Assembly (NCBI GenBank): GCA_964602595.1
Contig: CAZRRO010000002.1
Span: forward strand, 1 to 64,000
Direction of reading: 5' to 3'
Length of the DNA stretch: 64,000 bases
From: CAIWAH01 sp964602595
GTDB lineage: Bacteria > Verrucomicrobiota > Verrucomicrobiia > Limisphaerales > UBA9464
In this document: piece after piece, positions 62,761-64,000 of the stretch
How the letters are laid out: the number at the start of each line of letters is the position of its first letter
Numbering within the stretch: the first letter of the stretch is position 1
Made by a program: the position numbers and the translations under genes
Notes under the pieces: model-generated
What the model was told of the DNA's origin: nothing
Seen by the model: the letters and a program-made list of their open reading frames with translations, nothing else
Database searches by the model: none

Positions 62761-64000
62761 TTACTGGTAGGTGATGACCAGTTTGCCGCCTTCGATCTTG
62801 GAGCTGGTGATGACCACCGCGGGGGTGATCGTCAGGTAGCCCTGCGTGCCGTCCGCCGGGATGTCGGCGGTGATGGTCTTGGTGGCGGTGTTGATAACCG
62901 CACCGGTCAGCGGCGAACCGCTGAGGCCGGCCGGCACCGTGGTCGTGACCGTCGGGCCTTCGACCACGGGGGCGGAGACGCTGAGCACCACGGGGATGCC
63001 GTCCGCCGTCGGGAGGCCGAGCGATTCGAGCTCAGGCTTGCTGAGGGCGCCTTCGCGGATCTGGACGGAGCTCACATACATGACGCGGCGTTCGTCCTGG
63101 TCGCCATCGCCGAACAGGATCGCGGTCGCGGCCAGCGAACGGCGGGTGTTGTCGAGGGATTGGTTGGCCGTCCACTCGTCCTGCTTGATGCCGTCCACAT
63201 ACTTGACGACCACCGGCGGGTTCGCGGCCATGTCGTAGGCGGCCACCACACGGTGCCACGCGCCGGCGGTGAAGGTGCCGCGGCCGTTATAGCCGTTGCC
63301 ACCCTGGCCGAAGTTGCTGCCCTGCCAGAACAGGTCGCCGTCATCGGTGTTGTTGGCCGAGCTGGTCTGCCACAGCGAGGCCGCGCCGGGTCCGGCGGTG
63401 TCCACATACACGTCCATGATCAGCGTGTATTGGTTGACGCGGTTACCCCCGCCGTTGGGCGCGATGCCGTGGGTCATGACGTAGCCGATGTTGCGGTCGA
63501 GGTCGCCCGGGACCTTCATCACCTTGGCCGCGGTGCCATTGATGTTCGGAATCTCGACGAAGTCGCCTTCGCCGGTCGTGCCGAACACGGTGCCCGCCTT
63601 GGTCAGGCCGGCGTCGCCGTCGAGATAGGCCAAGGGTTGGCCGATGTTCGCCTTGAGGTCGGCGTAGTCGAATTCCCACTGACCCTTGACGGTGCTCTTA
63701 GGAATCGTCACCGGGATGCCGGCCGCCGAGGGACCGCCGAGCGCCACGATTTCCGCATCCGACAGGCGGGTTGAGCGAATCTGCACGGCGTTGACATACA
63801 TGATGCGGCGTTCGTCCTGGTCGCCATCGCCGAACAAGATCGCGGTCGCGGCCAGCGAACGGCGGGTGTTGTCGAGGGATTGGTTGGCCGTCCACTCGTC
63901 CTGCTTGATGCCGTCCACATACTTGACGACCACCGGCGGGTTCGCGGCCATGTCGTAGGCGGCCACCACACGGTGCCACGCGCCGGCGGTGAAGGTGCCG
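62761..64000 (-). CDS. LamG-repeat surface protein, 5' end outside window
   Basis: 413 codons of a protein cut by the right edge. It has repeats of about 240 residues, each a LamG-like domain: GQWEFDYADLKANIGQPLAY near its start, NQYTLIMDVYVDTAGPGAAS, GRGTFTAGAWHRVVAAYDMA, and VVVKYVDGIKQDEWTANQSL. One full repeat and part of a second are visible; their DNA is almost identical (offset 720 bases). The C-terminal 90 residues (from PVVLSVSAPVVEGPTVTT) form a different beta domain. Repeat number upstream is unknown. Surface adhesion or polysaccharide binding is inferred. Confidence 0.85.
   Translation of the reverse strand, partial: GTFTAGAWHRVVAAYDMAANPPVVVKYVDGIKQDEWTANQSLDNTRRSLAATAILFGDGDQDERRIMYVNAVQIRSTRLSDAEIVALGGPSAAGIPVTIPKSTVKGQWEFDYADLKANIGQPLAYLDGDAGLTKAGTVFGTTGEGDFVEIPNINGTAAKVMKVPGDLDRNIGYVMTHGIAPNGGGNRVNQYTLIMDVYVDTAGPGAASLWQTSSANNTDDGDLFWQGSNFGQGGNGYNGRGTFTAGAWHRVVAAYDMAANPPVVVKYVDGIKQDEWTANQSLDNTRRSLAATAILFGDGDQDERRVMYVSSVQIREGALSKPELESLGLPTADGIPVVLSVSAPVVEGPTVTTTVPAGLSGSPLTGAVINTATKTITADIPADGTQGYLTITPAVVITSSKIEGGKLVITYQ
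63061..64000 (-). repeat. 720-base tandem repeat within the LamG gene
   Basis: Bases 63061-63280 and 63781-64000 align with an exact 720-base offset. 214 of 220 positions are identical, and the last 163 are identical without a gap. The unit is one LamG domain (240 codons). The second copy is cut by the window edge. Confidence 0.92.

Overview
The window is GC-rich, densely coding bacterial chromosome. It most likely comes from a member of the Verrucomicrobiota (Pedosphaera/Limisphaerales-like). The reasons are a PVC-type CxxCH cytochrome fused to a beta-propeller, an exosortase with PEP-CTERM proteins, several dispersed pilin-like proteins with the FTLIELLVVIAIIA leader, many LamG and beta-helix secreted proteins, and ECF sigma factors with fused or adjacent membrane regulators. 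This is inferred from family content; no rRNA or tRNA marker is present. No intergenic gap exceeds about 300 bases, and no CRISPR array, prophage, integrase or intact insertion sequence was seen.

Layout. 1-2835: a LamG protein cut by the left edge, a UGT-like glycosyltransferase broken by one in-frame stop, and a relic of the 3' end of gnd. 2845-9040: comEC, a cobalamin adenosyltransferase, a ParD/ParE-like toxin-antitoxin pair overlapping larB, a small membrane protein, a SET-domain protein and a NIPSNAP lipoprotein. 9107-15469: vanadium-haloperoxidase-like protein, MsbA-like ABC exporter, a pilin-like gene behind a very good sigma-54 promoter, and an ECF sigma/anti-sigma pair. 15753-26977: secreted proteins, trmO, PEP-CTERM proteins, an unusual zinc-ribbon SDR, a YkgJ-type protein, a Lol/Mac-like ABC pair and a large DUF1593-esterase fusion.

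27088-32522: beta-helix protein, LytS-type histidine kinase, a secreted kinase-fold-like protein and an ECF sigma factor with a fused membrane-spanning tail. 32703-36896: a surface polysaccharide and protein-sorting block (UDP-glucuronate decarboxylase, polyprenyl glycosylphosphotransferase, EpsI, exosortase). 36916-41387: GNAT, cysE, thrC, DUF1844, Lon-N-like and coiled-coil proteins. 41466-46707: a HAD-methyltransferase fusion, a small secreted protein, and an operon of a GATase/VWA-like membrane protein with a caspase-fold-like partner that lacks the expected Cys.

47369-54376 is the most distinctive block: three phosphodiester glycosidase (NAGPA/DUF2233) paralogues on one strand, interleaved with a CotH-kinase protein and a pilin-like protein. 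54579-64000: a small hypothetical, the 1201-residue PVC cytochrome, another pilin-like protein, a minimal zincin, a double-barrel U32 protein and a LamG-repeat protein cut by the right edge. That last gene carries a 720-base tandem repeat that is nearly identical at DNA level.

Small-scale signals include a set of terminators sharing a TTTTCGTTT tail, a dispersed 27-base repeat that supplies the signal-peptide core of two unrelated genes, and palindromic repeats in intergenic DNA.
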